Shown here: one piece after another, positions 17,861 through 26,325 of the stretch
How the letters are laid out: the number at the start of each line of letters is the position of its first letter
Position numbering within the stretch: position 1 is the first letter of the stretch
Source of the DNA: Duganella sp. Leaf126
GTDB taxonomy: Bacteria > Pseudomonadota > Gammaproteobacteria > Burkholderiales > Burkholderiaceae_D
DNA: 42,653 nucleotides
Direction: 5' to 3'
NCBI RefSeq assembly: GCF_001423125.1
Contig: NZ_LMNW01000006.1
Location: 2,170 to 44,822, forward strand
Notes under the pieces: generated by a model
Told to the model about the DNA's origin: nothing
The model's input: only the letters and a program-made list of their open reading frames with translations
Databases searched by the model: none
Made by a program: the position numbers and the translations under genes

Positions 17861-19069
17861 CTAGCGCGGCAGCCTGAGGACGACTTCGAGCCCGCCACCG
17901 CGGCGGTTGGCGCAAGTTAGCGTGCCGCCGTGGGTTTCGCAGATGGCAGCGGCGATGGCCAGTCCGAGCCCGCTGCCGCCGAGGTGGCGCGAACGCGAGT
18001 CCTCGGCGCGCCAGAACCGGTCCACTGCGCGCGCCAGATGCTCCTGGTCCATGCCGGGACCACGGTCGGCCACCACGATGCACACCATGGCGCCATCGGC
18101 GTAGGCTGCCACGTCGAGCGCCTTGCCGTCACCGGCGTAGCGCAGCACGTTGTCGATCAGGATGGACACGGTCTGGCCGACGCGGTCGCGGTCCGCCCGC
18201 AGTAACAGCGCCGGATCGCAGCGGGTGGTGACCTCCATTGCTGCCGCCGCGATGGACAGCGTGGCCCATTCGAGCCGCTCGAGCAGCAGCTCGCGCACGC
18301 CGAAGCGGTCGATCTCGAGGCCCAGCTGGCCGGCGCGCGCCAGCGACATCAGGTGCAGGTCGCCGACCAGGCGGTTGATCTGCTCGAGCTGGGCGTGCAC
18401 CTTGCGCAGCTGTTCGGGGTCGAGCGGGAACACATCGTCGAGGATCGCCTGCAGCCGGCCCATGGCCGCATTGAGCGGCGTGCGCAGCTCGTGCGCCAGC
18501 ATGGCGCTCGACTCTTTCAGTTCGCGCTCGTACTGGGCCAGGCGACGGCCCATGTCGTTGAAATTATCGATCAGTTCCACCAGCTCCTGCGGCGCGCGCG
18601 GCGCCGGCGCCAGCCGGATCGAAAAGTCGCCGTCGCGCACCTTGCGCACACCAGCGCCCAGCACCGTGAACTGGCGCGAGATCGAGCGCGACACCAGCAA
18701 CCCGCTGATGACGAGGAACGGCGTGACGATCACCACCATCGCCACCAGCATCCACCAGTCGTCGTTCGGCAGCGTGGGCAGATACAGCGCGATATTGTAA
18801 TGCTCGCGCAGCAGGCTCCAGATCTGGTCGGCGTTTTTCTGCGGCTCGCGGATCAGCACTTCCAGCTGCGCGCTCACGTCCGCCGGCACCTGGCGCAGAT
18901 ACCGTTGCTCCTTGGCGTTCAGGTACCACCACATGGTGAGCGCGATGGCGATCACCGCGACGATCGCCAGCATGCTCATGCGCAGGCCCATCCAGACCCA
19001 CAGCGGCACACCCTGGCGCCGCCACCGCGCGAACATGGCGCGCATGGTGGGCATGGTTGGCCCGGTCAC
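17861..19069 (-). CDS. Membrane sensor histidine kinase
   Basis: This is the sensor of a two-component system. Translation starts at a GTG (19069) that overlaps the response-regulator stop (GTGA), so the two proteins are made in a coupled way; an internal ATG five codons later is an alternative. Two membrane segments (about residues 23-50 and 105-127) enclose a short periplasmic sensor of about 55 residues. A HAMP linker, the HisKA box AHELRTPLN (phospho-acceptor His193), and ATPase boxes N (DNVLRYAG), G1 (DRGPGMD) and G2 (GGSGLGLAI) follow. The arrangement resembles BaeS/AdeS-like sensors, which often control RND pumps. Control of the nearby efflux operon is therefore inferred, not shown. 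Confidence 0.92.
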   Translation of the reverse strand: MTGPTMPTMRAMFARWRRQGVPLWVWMGLRMSMLAIVAVIAIALTMWWYLNAKEQRYLRQVPADVSAQLEVLIREPQKNADQIWSLLREHYNIALYLPTLPNDDWWMLVAMVVIVTPFLVISGLLVSRSISRQFTVLGAGVRKVRDGDFSIRLAPAPRAPQELVELIDNFNDMGRRLAQYERELKESSAMLAHELRTPLNAAMGRLQAILDDVFPLDPEQLRKVHAQLEQINRLVGDLHLMSLARAGQLGLEIDRFGVRELLLERLEWATLSIAAAAMEVTTRCDPALLLRADRDRVGQTVSILIDNVLRYAGDGKALDVAAYADGAMVCIVVADRGPGMDQEHLARAVDRFWRAEDSRSRHLGGSGLGLAIAAAICETHGGTLTCANRRGGGLEVVLRLPR

Positions 19070-19767
19070 TGGAACCGGTAGCCGATCGAACGCACGGTCA
19101 GCAGCACGTTGTCGAGGCCATGGGCGCCCAGTTTGCGGCGCAGGTTGGAGATATGGGTATCGACCACCCGTTCGAGGGCGTCGCTGTCGGGCAGGCAGGC
19201 GGCCAGCAGTTCGCTGCGGGTAAACGCCTTGAACGGTGCGCGCAGCATCAGCGCCAGCAGCTGGAATTCGGTGGGCGTGAGATCGAGCGCATGTTCGCGC
19301 GCTGCCGGGTCCACGATCACCGCCCTGACCGACGCCGTATCGACCGTCAGCGGACCGTGGCGCAGCACGCTGCCGGCATCGACGCGCGGCTGCCAGCGCC
19401 GCAGCACGGCGTGGGTGCGCGCCACCACCTCCTTCGGGCTGTAGGGTTTTACTACATAATCGTCGGCGCCGTAGCGCAGCGCGCCGAGCTTTTCCGGCTC
19501 GTCGCCGATGGCCGACACCATGATCACGGGCGTATCGCCGCAGCGGCGGATATGGGACAGCACGTCGGTACCCGACAGGCGCGGCAACATCAGGTCCAGC
19601 AGCACCAGGTCGGGCTGCCAGCGCGCGTATAAATCCACGGCCTGCACGCCGTCGCGGGCGATCTCCACCTGAAAATCATCGCGCCGCAGGTAGGCTTCGA
19701 GAATACTGGCGCTGTCGGCGTCGTCTTCCACGATCAGGATGCGTTTGCCGCTTGGGAGTGTATTCAT
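19066..19767 (-). CDS. OmpR-type response regulator
   Basis: This is the DNA-binding partner of the adjacent histidine kinase. Its 233 residues contain a receiver domain with the acidic pocket (E14, D15, D16), phospho-acceptor D58 in LLDLMLP, and K107 in VKPYS. A C-terminal winged helix (about residues 140-233) has the TPTEFQLLALML and THISNLRRKLG motifs of OmpR/PhoB proteins. It resembles BaeR/AdeR-like efflux regulators. Overlap with the kinase gene by 4 bp shows they form one operon, with the regulator first. The 280 bp upstream (19768-20047) show no gene I can support. Confidence 0.93.
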   Translation of the reverse strand: MNTLPSGKRILIVEDDADSASILEAYLRRDDFQVEIARDGVQAVDLYARWQPDLVLLDLMLPRLSGTDVLSHIRRCGDTPVIMVSAIGDEPEKLGALRYGADDYVVKPYSPKEVVARTHAVLRRWQPRVDAGSVLRHGPLTVDTASVRAVIVDPAAREHALDLTPTEFQLLALMLRAPFKAFTRSELLAACLPDSDALERVVDTHISNLRRKLGAHGLDNVLLTVRSIGYRFQ

Positions 19768-20047
19768 TGGTGCAGGGTGTAGTGGTGGCAGGAGCTGTCG
19801 CTCGGATTATAGGGGAAATGGCGGCCCGTGCCCTCGCCATCGAAGCGCACGGCATACAGGCTTATCGACAGCGCGGTGACTCGGGTCTTGCGCTTGCGGA
19901 AGCACTGAGACGGATGCCGAAGTGCGACCGTGCAGCGGGCTCGAATGCCAGCCATCCGCACCGCCACCACTGGCGCCGGCCCTGGCTTGCGAAAACTTAA
20001 CGCAACGTCCGAAACGGCTCCGCCACGCTAGGCCCCGAAGCTGCCAG

Positions 20048-22318
20048 TCAATTCAGTTCGAGGAGCCCGGGCCGAGGCGCATTGTCCGGCGCTGCAGCCG
20101 TTGAACCGGCCAGTTGCTTGAGCACGTCGCCGAGCGGCGCCGGCCGGTGGAAGTGGAACCCCTGCATCACGACGTTGCCCTGCTGCCCCAGGAAATCCGC
20201 CTGCGCGGCAACTTCCACGCCTTCCGCCACCACCCGCAACCCCAGGTGTCCGGCCATTGCCAGGATGGCATGGACGATGGCAGTGCTGTTGTGGTCGTTT
20301 GGCGTATCGCGCATGAAGCTCTTGTCGATCTTGAGTTCAAACAGCGGCATCTTGCGCAGATACGCCAGGTTCGAGTACCCGGTGCCGAAGTCATCCACCG
20401 AGAACCGAATGCCCAGGGCAGCCAGCTCGTGCATCCGGGCGATGGTCTGGTCGATTTCGTCGATCAGCAGGCCTTCCGTGACCTCGAAAACCAGTTGCTG
20501 CCCGGGCGTGCCGGTGGCTGTCAGCACGGCACGGACCTGATCGACGAAATCGGGCTGACGGAACTGCAACGGGCTGACATTGATGGACAGCGTCATCGGC
20601 TTACCGGCACGGTCGAGCGCCAGCCACGCTTCGCACGCCTGGCGCAGCACCCAGTGACCGAGCGCCACAATCAGACCGCTGGACTCCGCAATCGGAATGA
20701 ACACATCCGGTGGTATCGCGCTGCCGTCGGCACGGCGCCAGCGCATCAGCAGTTCCGCGCCCACCGCCGCGCCCGCGCGATCGACCTGCAACTGCAGGTA
20801 CGTGGACAATTCGCCGTTGGCCAGCGCCGCACCGAGGTCGCGCGCCAGTGTCAGCTTGCGCTGCGCATCGGCCAGCATCTCGCCATCGAACAGCATCACG
20901 CCGTCGCGCCCGCCTGCCTTGGCGTGGTACATGGCGGTGTCCGCCTCGCGCAGGAGGTCGTGCGGTTTGGCGCCGGGTACCACCAGCGCCACCCCGATGC
21001 TGGCCGAAATCCGGTAGTGCTGGCCGTCGAGCTGCAGCGGGTGTGCCAGGGCTGCGCGCACGTCCGCCGCCACTGTCAGCGCGAGAGGTACCGTCGCATC
21101 TTGCTGCGCGTCGCGCGGTTCGAGCAGGATCACGAATTCGTCGCCGCCAATGCGCGCCACCATGCCGCGCCCGCGCAGCGCCTGCTCCAGGCGTCTGCCT
21201 GCGTTGTCGAGGACGACATCGCCGATCGCATGGCCGCGTTCATCGTTGATGTTCTTGAAGTTGTCGATGTCGAGATAGAGCACCGCGCCGCACGCAGCGC
21301 CTGGCCGGGTCTCGGCCAGGATGGCGCTCAGGCGCTCGATCAGCAGGCGCCGGTTCGGCAGCCCGGTGAGGACATCGTAGAAGGCCGAGCGGTGGATCGC
21401 CTGGGCTGCCGCCCTGCGCTCGCTGATGTCGCGGCTGACCACGACCCAGTGACTCAGATATTCACCACTGCGGGTAAACGGCATGGCTTCAAGTTCGAGC
21501 CAGAAGCTGTCGCCGGCGCCGCTGTAAGCGAGCATCTCCGTCTTCAACGAGCGGCCCTTCTCCATCGCCTGCTGCAGGCCGGCCATGACGCCGGCATCGG
21601 TGTCGGGTCCCTGCAGAATGCGCAGGTTCCGCCCCAGCACGTGCTCGCGCGTGTGACCGGTGCGCTTGAGGAATGCATCGTTGACGAAGATAATGACGCG
21701 CTCGGCATCACCCGCGCTTCCCGCCGAGAAAATCAACACCATGTCGCTCAGTCGCGACACGGCGGCCGACGTCAGCTCCAGTTCCGACAGCGAACGGGCC
21801 AGGCCTTGCAGCAGCGTGCTGCTCATCAGCGACAACATCAAGGCCACGGTGCTGTAGTTGATCGCTGCCACCAGTGAGGACTTGAGCGGAGCATGGCCCC
21901 AGCCAGGCACGCTCAGCTCGATATGCCCGGTGGCGCCGATGACGACCAGCGCCAGCACGCCCAGCCCGGTGGCGACCAATGCCGAGCGCAGGTTGAGCAG
22001 GATGGCCGCAATCAATGGCGGCCCCAGAAGATAGCTGAGGCTGGCCGAGCCGACCGACAACATCAGGACGATCGCCAGCGCATAGACGACCGCCAGAAAG
22101 TTATAGACGCGCGCCACATAAGACAGACGCCTGAGACGCCAGATGCCCAGCATCCAGGCCAGGGCCAGCAGATCGGCGATCACCACGTGCCACATGCGAT
22201 TCTGAAGCAGGAACGGGATGATGGCCACGGTCGAGATGGCGCCCACGATAATGACCACCGACATCAGCGACGAGAAGGTGTGCTCGCGCCATCTCGCGAT
22301 GTTATAGACATTGCCCAT
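20048..22318 (-). CDS. Membrane PAS(LOV-like)-GGDEF-EAL cyclic-di-GMP enzyme
   Basis: This protein likely both makes and breaks cyclic di-GMP, setting biofilm versus motile behaviour. Of 756 residues, about 18-175 form a membrane domain of roughly six helices. A PAS domain spans about 188-300, GGDEF is intact at 391-395, and an EAL domain spans about 490-740. The PAS has GRNLRILQGPDTD, the LOV consensus with Leu in place of the flavin-reactive Cys. The diguanylate cyclase inhibitory RxxD site is absent. In the EAL domain the signature reads ELL (522-524), but the catalytic Glu, N580, E612, DDFG (642-645), K663 and E699 are present, so phosphodiesterase activity is likely. It has no obvious operon partners. 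An inverted repeat CACGT-AAA-ACGTG (22397-22409) lies just upstream. Confidence 0.92.
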   Translation of the reverse strand: MGNVYNIARWREHTFSSLMSVVIIVGAISTVAIIPFLLQNRMWHVVIADLLALAWMLGIWRLRRLSYVARVYNFLAVVYALAIVLMLSVGSASLSYLLGPPLIAAILLNLRSALVATGLGVLALVVIGATGHIELSVPGWGHAPLKSSLVAAINYSTVALMLSLMSSTLLQGLARSLSELELTSAAVSRLSDMVLIFSAGSAGDAERVIIFVNDAFLKRTGHTREHVLGRNLRILQGPDTDAGVMAGLQQAMEKGRSLKTEMLAYSGAGDSFWLELEAMPFTRSGEYLSHWVVVSRDISERRAAAQAIHRSAFYDVLTGLPNRRLLIERLSAILAETRPGAACGAVLYLDIDNFKNINDERGHAIGDVVLDNAGRRLEQALRGRGMVARIGGDEFVILLEPRDAQQDATVPLALTVAADVRAALAHPLQLDGQHYRISASIGVALVVPGAKPHDLLREADTAMYHAKAGGRDGVMLFDGEMLADAQRKLTLARDLGAALANGELSTYLQLQVDRAGAAVGAELLMRWRRADGSAIPPDVFIPIAESSGLIVALGHWVLRQACEAWLALDRAGKPMTLSINVSPLQFRQPDFVDQVRAVLTATGTPGQQLVFEVTEGLLIDEIDQTIARMHELAALGIRFSVDDFGTGYSNLAYLRKMPLFELKIDKSFMRDTPNDHNSTAIVHAILAMAGHLGLRVVAEGVEVAAQADFLGQQGNVVMQGFHFHRPAPLGDVLKQLAGSTAAAPDNAPRPGLLELN

Positions 22319-22464
22319 GGGGGAAGAGCCCGTTCGGGCGCGGCGCTCACTTTAGCGTTGAAGGAATGTAATGTTATATTGCACTGTGGAAAATGTCACG
22401 TAAAACGTGCGGAGTGTTGCATCCCTACCTTCCCTGCCCGGGGGCACCGGCTTGGCGCCAGGTT

Positions 22465-22809
22465 TTACCCGTTTAATACACGGCTGTCTGCCGGCGCCTG
22501 TGCGCGCTCGCTCATGCCGTAGTCGCGCACCACACTTGCGATACGCAGGCGGTAGTCCTCGAACAAGGCACCGCGTCCCTGCGACTGCGCCGCGCGGTGC
22601 GCCTCCAACTGCCGCCACTGGGCCACCGCCGCGTCGTCGCGGAAGAAAGACAGGGACAGCAGCTTGCCCGGATTGCTCAGGCTTTGGAAGCGCTCGATCG
22701 AGATGAATCCATCCACCTGCCCCAGCAGAGGAAGTAGCGACGCAGCGATTTCGAGGTATTTGTGCTTGCCCTCGGCGTGCGGCAAGACTTCAAAAATTAC
22801 TGCAATCAT
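22465..22809 (-). CDS. ABM-fold monooxygenase (antibiotic biosynthesis monooxygenase domain)
   Basis: This is a small dimeric alpha-beta barrel of the ABM superfamily, which includes cofactor-free quinol monooxygenases and IsdG-type haem-degrading enzymes. The 114-residue product has the family start (AVIFEVLPH), the GFISIERFQS strand and the SFFRDDAAVAQWRQLEAHRAAQ helix-strand pattern. Its ATG overlaps the P450 stop codon (ATGA), and its ribosome site (GAGGAG) lies inside the P450 3' end, so the two are translationally coupled. Coupling to a haem enzyme suggests a joint oxidation step. The substrate is unknown. Confidence 0.88.
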   Translation of the reverse strand: MIAVIFEVLPHAEGKHKYLEIAASLLPLLGQVDGFISIERFQSLSNPGKLLSLSFFRDDAAVAQWRQLEAHRAAQSQGRGALFEDYRLRIASVVRDYGMSERAQAPADSRVLNG

Positions 22810-23888
22810 TTTATCTCCTCAAAAAATTCGGGAACACGCGCGTTCACGGAAGGACGATAACGCCACGGCATGTGCGGTATCCCGGGCAGGGTTTGCAATG
22901 CAGCGGCCGCAATCGTCTCGGCGAGTGCCTGGCCCGGACAGGCATGCACACCGTGGCCGAAACCGAATACTCGCCCTGCGGCGCGCGGGTCACGGCTGGC
23001 GGCAGCGAGCAACAGAAGGATCACCTGACCTTTCTCCACGCGCACGCCGCCGACGTACGCATCTTCCACCACGAAGCGGCGCGTGTTCTGCACGGGCGGA
23101 TCCAACCGCGCCACTTCGCGTACCAGGGTCGCTGCATCGTCGGGCCGGGACGTTCCGCGCTGCAATGCCACTATGCTATTGCCGATCAGGCCCGCAGTCG
23201 CCTCGTAGGTTTGCGATAGCAGGCCCACCAAATTCGCGAGTAGCGCATGATCGCTGTCCCAGCCGACGGCCTGCGCTTCCTGCGCCACTTTCTCCAGCAG
23301 GGAGCCCGAACGCGGCGATTCCAGCAAGGCGCGGAAAGCGGCCAGCAGTTTTAGGCTTGCGCTGTGCGCCGATTCGATCTGTTCGGCGCTACTGAGCGGC
23401 GACAAGCAGGCCACGAAGCTGTTCATCCACATCGTCAGCGATGGCAGCTGCGCCTCGTTAAAGCCCAGCAGGCTGGCGACGGTACGCACCGGAACTTCCA
23501 TCATCCACTGCGACAGGTGCACTGCCGTCATCGGTACCGTGCCTGCCAGTTCCCGCGCGATACAGGTGGCGGTCGCGCCAGCTTGGTCCAGCGCCACGCG
23601 GCCCAGCGAGCGCTGCAGGGCGGCCTTGGGCGCAGCGTGGCGCTCGCCATCGTTCATGCGTACCAGCGCGCCGAACACCTCGCCCGCGCTGCCACAGGCA
23701 ATCGCCGACGGCACCGGCTCGCACTCTGGACGCACACGGCAAGCCGGATGTGCCATCACTTCCATCACCAGCGCCGGGCTGGCGGCCACCCACATGGTGC
23801 CATGCCAGCCAAGGCGCGGTGCGCTAGCCAGCGATGCGTAGTAGTCATAGGGGTCGGCGCACGTTACGGCCGCAACGGGATTCAGCAT
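22806..23888 (-). CDS. Compact cytochrome P450
   Basis: This is a soluble bacterial P450, a haem-thiolate monooxygenase. The haem-binding loop FGFGHGVHACPG carries the Cys ligand, and the ExxR motif is EVAR in LVREVARLDPP. At 360 residues it is shorter than the usual 400. The meander before the haem loop is almost absent: SRDPRAAGRV leads directly into FGFGHG. In the I-helix the usual AGxET is replaced by QTYEAT, so the position of the proton-relay Thr is Ala. These features suggest unusual oxygen activation, for example peroxide-driven or substrate-assisted. It is followed by an overlapping ABM monooxygenase and faces an ArsR-like regulator. No ferredoxin or reductase gene is nearby. Confidence 0.9.
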   Translation of the reverse strand: MLNPVAAVTCADPYDYYASLASAPRLGWHGTMWVAASPALVMEVMAHPACRVRPECEPVPSAIACGSAGEVFGALVRMNDGERHAAPKAALQRSLGRVALDQAGATATCIARELAGTVPMTAVHLSQWMMEVPVRTVASLLGFNEAQLPSLTMWMNSFVACLSPLSSAEQIESAHSASLKLLAAFRALLESPRSGSLLEKVAQEAQAVGWDSDHALLANLVGLLSQTYEATAGLIGNSIVALQRGTSRPDDAATLVREVARLDPPVQNTRRFVVEDAYVGGVRVEKGQVILLLLAAASRDPRAAGRVFGFGHGVHACPGQALAETIAAAALQTLPGIPHMPWRYRPSVNARVPEFFEEIK

Positions 23889-23964
23889 TTCATAATTCCA
23901 CCAAAGTTGAGGAAATTGCAGTATGCTGAAAATTCGACAGCGACATTTCGTCCCACGCCAAACT

Positions 23965-24669
23965 ATGGATGTACATGCCGACCACTACCTCGCCCGCGTC
24001 GCGGGCGCAATTGCTGAGCCGGCACGCGCCCGCATGCTGTGCTGCCTGCTCGACGGTCACGCCCGCACCGCTACCGAACTTTCCGTCGTGGCGGAGATCA
24101 GCGCCTCGACCGCCAGCGCCCACCTCGCGCGCCTGAAGGACGATCACCTAGTCGTCTTTCAGGCGCAAGGCAAGCACCGCTACTATCAGATCGCCAACCC
24201 GGACGTTGCCACTGCCCTGGAAGCGCTACTGGTGGTGGCGGGAGGGGCGGGACTGCAGCGCACCCAGTTCACGCCCAACACGCCGGAACGACTGCGTCAC
24301 GCGCGCACCTGCTATGACCACATGGCGGGCACGGTTGCCGTCCGGCTTCACGACCACTTCGCCGAACAGGGCTGGTTGGCGCCGATCGGCGACAACCAGT
24401 ACGATCTCACGCCGACCGGCGAACAGCAGTGCTACCAGCTCGGGTTGGACCTGCCGGCCATGCGCAAGCTGCGCCGCCGCTTCGCCTGTCCTTGTCTGGA
24501 CTGGAGCGAGCGCCGCCCCCATCTCGGCGGTGCGCTTGGCGCGGCCCTGCTGCAGCTGGCATTGAAGAAGGGCTGGGTCGAGCAGGATCTCGACAGCCGC
24601 GCCCTAAGCGTGCCGCTACAAGGACAGCGCCAGATGCTGGCGTGCTTTGGCTTGAGTGGATTGCAATGA
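23965..24669 (+). CDS. ArsR-like winged-helix transcriptional regulator with C-terminal extension
   Basis: This is a DNA-binding regulator divergent from the P450-ABM pair, with 76 bp between the start codons. Residues 1-90 form an ArsR-type winged helix (ARVAGAIAEPARARMLCCLL, then SASTASAHLARLKDDHLV). The remainder to residue 234 is a second domain containing CPCLDWSERRPHLGGALGAAL, shared by a widespread uncharacterised ArsR subgroup. It lacks a classical metal-binding Cys box, so an organic ligand is more likely than a metal. The start at 23965 (MDVHADHY) was preferred over an upstream ATG at 23923. Divergent organisation strongly suggests it controls the P450-ABM operon and itself. Confidence 0.85.
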   Translation: MDVHADHYLARVAGAIAEPARARMLCCLLDGHARTATELSVVAEISASTASAHLARLKDDHLVVFQAQGKHRYYQIANPDVATALEALLVVAGGAGLQRTQFTPNTPERLRHARTCYDHMAGTVAVRLHDHFAEQGWLAPIGDNQYDLTPTGEQQCYQLGLDLPAMRKLRRRFACPCLDWSERRPHLGGALGAALLQLALKKGWVEQDLDSRALSVPLQGQRQMLACFGLSGLQ

Positions 24670-24910
24670 GGTGTGGAGCGATTGCTGATCGTTGACCTGG
24701 CCATGCCAGCCGCTGCATTCGACCGGAGCAGTATCTCTTTGTGTCGCGGGGGAACCGGGCGCCCATCCAGGTAATTTTATCCCTGAGTTTTCGATGGCTA
24801 CTCTTCAACATGCCATCACGCTCCCATTTTCAAGCGGCTGCCTCCCGCTGCTACGGGCCGAAGCCAGCCGCCTGCATTCACCTTACAGCAATTTGGAATT
24901 TTTAAAAAAA

Positions 24911-25558
24911 TCAGGGATGGCTTTTCAACCACTCCAGACGACGCTGATCAGCTAAATGCTTGACCGAGAAATTCTCGAATCTGGCTTCAAAACCGTCACC
25001 ATCGGGACTGGCAGCCATCAGTCCGACCATCACCGGAGCATTGTCCTCAAGGGGCGCATTTCTGACCATGACGTAGTTTTTGTCATCCAACGAGTAAAAA
25101 ATTTCCACGGCATCCAGTCTGCGGACGACCTTGATCCAGACAAAAGGAGGTACTTTTTCGAGTTCCAGTACGCTCCAGTCACTCTTTTCATGCGTTACGA
25201 CGGTGCTGATATTAAATTTTCCATCCACGAACTCGACACCGGTCTTGATGTAGTTCTTGTGATCAGTTCTGATCATCAATCCCATTTGATCAAAACGTGC
25301 CTTATAGGCGCCGATCAGTTTAACTTTGGCTTCGAATTCTCCACCGTACGTCGCATAGTAGAAAGGACCATCATCGACCGTAAATCCATAATGCGATATC
25401 CGCCAGTAATCTGTTTTCGGTGTCACCTGCATGATCAGCGCATTATTTTTGACTTCCCAACGCTCAGGTTGGTTAAACCACTGCAATTTCTCTAAATTTT
25501 GTGCATGAATTTCGGCTGCGCCAAATAACAGGCTGAGTGCGAGGATGAGTTTTTTCAT
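24911..25558 (-). CDS. Secreted DUF1349 (concanavalin-like beta-sandwich) protein
   Basis: DUF1349 proteins have the beta-sandwich fold of the C-terminal domain of beta-xylosidases; most are uncharacterised and may bind or act on carbohydrate. The 215-residue product starts with a clean signal peptide (MKKLILALSLLFGAAEIHA, then Gln). The domain follows with WFNQPERW, DYWRISHYGF, a GLMIRTD motif and VEFVDGKFNISTVVT. The start at 25558 was chosen because it begins at this signal peptide; longer in-frame starts exist. Base composition is visibly richer in A and T than all neighbours, which suggests recent acquisition. It has no operon partners and lies next to the proposed attachment site. Confidence 0.82.
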   Translation of the reverse strand: MKKLILALSLLFGAAEIHAQNLEKLQWFNQPERWEVKNNALIMQVTPKTDYWRISHYGFTVDDGPFYYATYGGEFEAKVKLIGAYKARFDQMGLMIRTDHKNYIKTGVEFVDGKFNISTVVTHEKSDWSVLELEKVPPFVWIKVVRRLDAVEIFYSLDDKNYVMVRNAPLEDNAPVMVGLMAASPDGDGFEARFENFSVKHLADQRRLEWLKSHP

Positions 25559-25849
25559 AATTGTCGCTTTTAACATTCGATCACGATCCATGGATTGCCG
25601 GATTGGCAACAGCCATTTTATTGTGCGCTGAGCCATTTGCCAATAGTTCGTATCGACCATCCGGTAACCAACATCGAGATGAGTTTGACTGTCGTCTCTG
25701 GGAATCTCGACCTGATCATCTGTTTGCGGTTCCAGCGATCACGTGATCTTTGCCGCCGTCATCATCTTGACCATGAACGCGCTGCCGGCTTCCCTTATCC
25801 TGTCAGCTCAGCTGGAAAAGCAGCGTGGACGGGCTGGGAGACATGGAGG

Positions 25850-25873
25850 CCTACCCCCCAGCCTACCCCCCAG
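25850..25873. repeat. 12-bp direct repeat in a gene-poor stretch
   Basis: The 12-mer CCTACCCCCCAG occurs twice in tandem. A related but looser set of GGGTA-like repeats lies at 26058-26081, on the other side of the tRNA fragment. Such G-rich direct repeats can be arm-type integrase binding sites, but this is a guess. The whole interval 25559-26325 shows no gene I can support; it holds this repeat, a terminator and the tRNA fragment listed separately. Confidence 0.5.
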
Positions 25874-25954
25874 TGCGCGCTGGCTTGGCATGGATCGTAG
25901 CGGACGCTACAGGACGCAAAAAAGGCCGTTTCCCCTATGAGAAAGGCAGAAATG

Positions 25955-25979
25955 AAAAAACCCGCCGAAGCGGGTTTTT
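25955..25979. terminator. Bidirectional rho-independent terminator
   Basis: Stem CCCGC (25961-25965), loop CGAA and stem GCGGG (25970-25974), flanked by A6 on the left and T5 on the right. It would work in both directions. On the minus strand it directly follows the tRNA-Ser-like fragment, as a tRNA gene's own terminator would. Confidence 0.85.
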
Positions 25980-25986
25980 GGGGTTC

Positions 25987-26001
25987 TGGCGGAGACGGTG
26001 G
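25987..26001 (-). other. tRNA-Ser 3'-end fragment, candidate integration (att) site
   Basis: On the minus strand the sequence reads CCACCGTCTCCGCCA. This is the end of a T-arm, a 7-nt acceptor strand, discriminator G and CCA, and the G discriminator is typical of tRNA-Ser. No tRNA body precedes it. It is followed by a terminator. Site-specific integration into a tRNA 3' end leaves exactly such a duplicated fragment at one border. Confidence 0.5.
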
Positions 26002-26325
26002 AATCCCTAAAATCCGTCACAGCCCGCATGTACGCTCAATTTCATGAAAATCTACGGCGCCCCTACCCTCACCCATACCCAAAAAAAAGTCGAGGACGCT
26101 TGGTGTGGCTGCGATTCGACATGGACAGTGTAGCAGCGTCACCCTCACAATCTACTGCACGTTACCGGGCAGAATTTCGGAATCACTCGGCATGCCATGC
26201 GCGTGAGAATTAAATTACTCCGCAAATGATGACGCTGGCTGCGGCCAAAGATTGGCGCGAGGGCAATGCAATTACACTCCAAATGGGTTGCTGGCAACTT
26301 CTCTCCACGTTGTCCGCGCATCGAA

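Noticed and set aside
24692..24955. 87-codon plus-strand frame between the ArsR-like regulator and DUF1349 gene
   Set aside because: No ribosome site or domain, and it runs into the DUF1349 gene end; treated as chance.
26051..26122. Tiny minus-strand frame (starting MSNRSHTKRPR) beside the tRNA fragment
   Set aside because: Frame depends on the length of an 8-A run, is under 25 codons and has no clear ribosome site; it may be a relic but cannot be supported.
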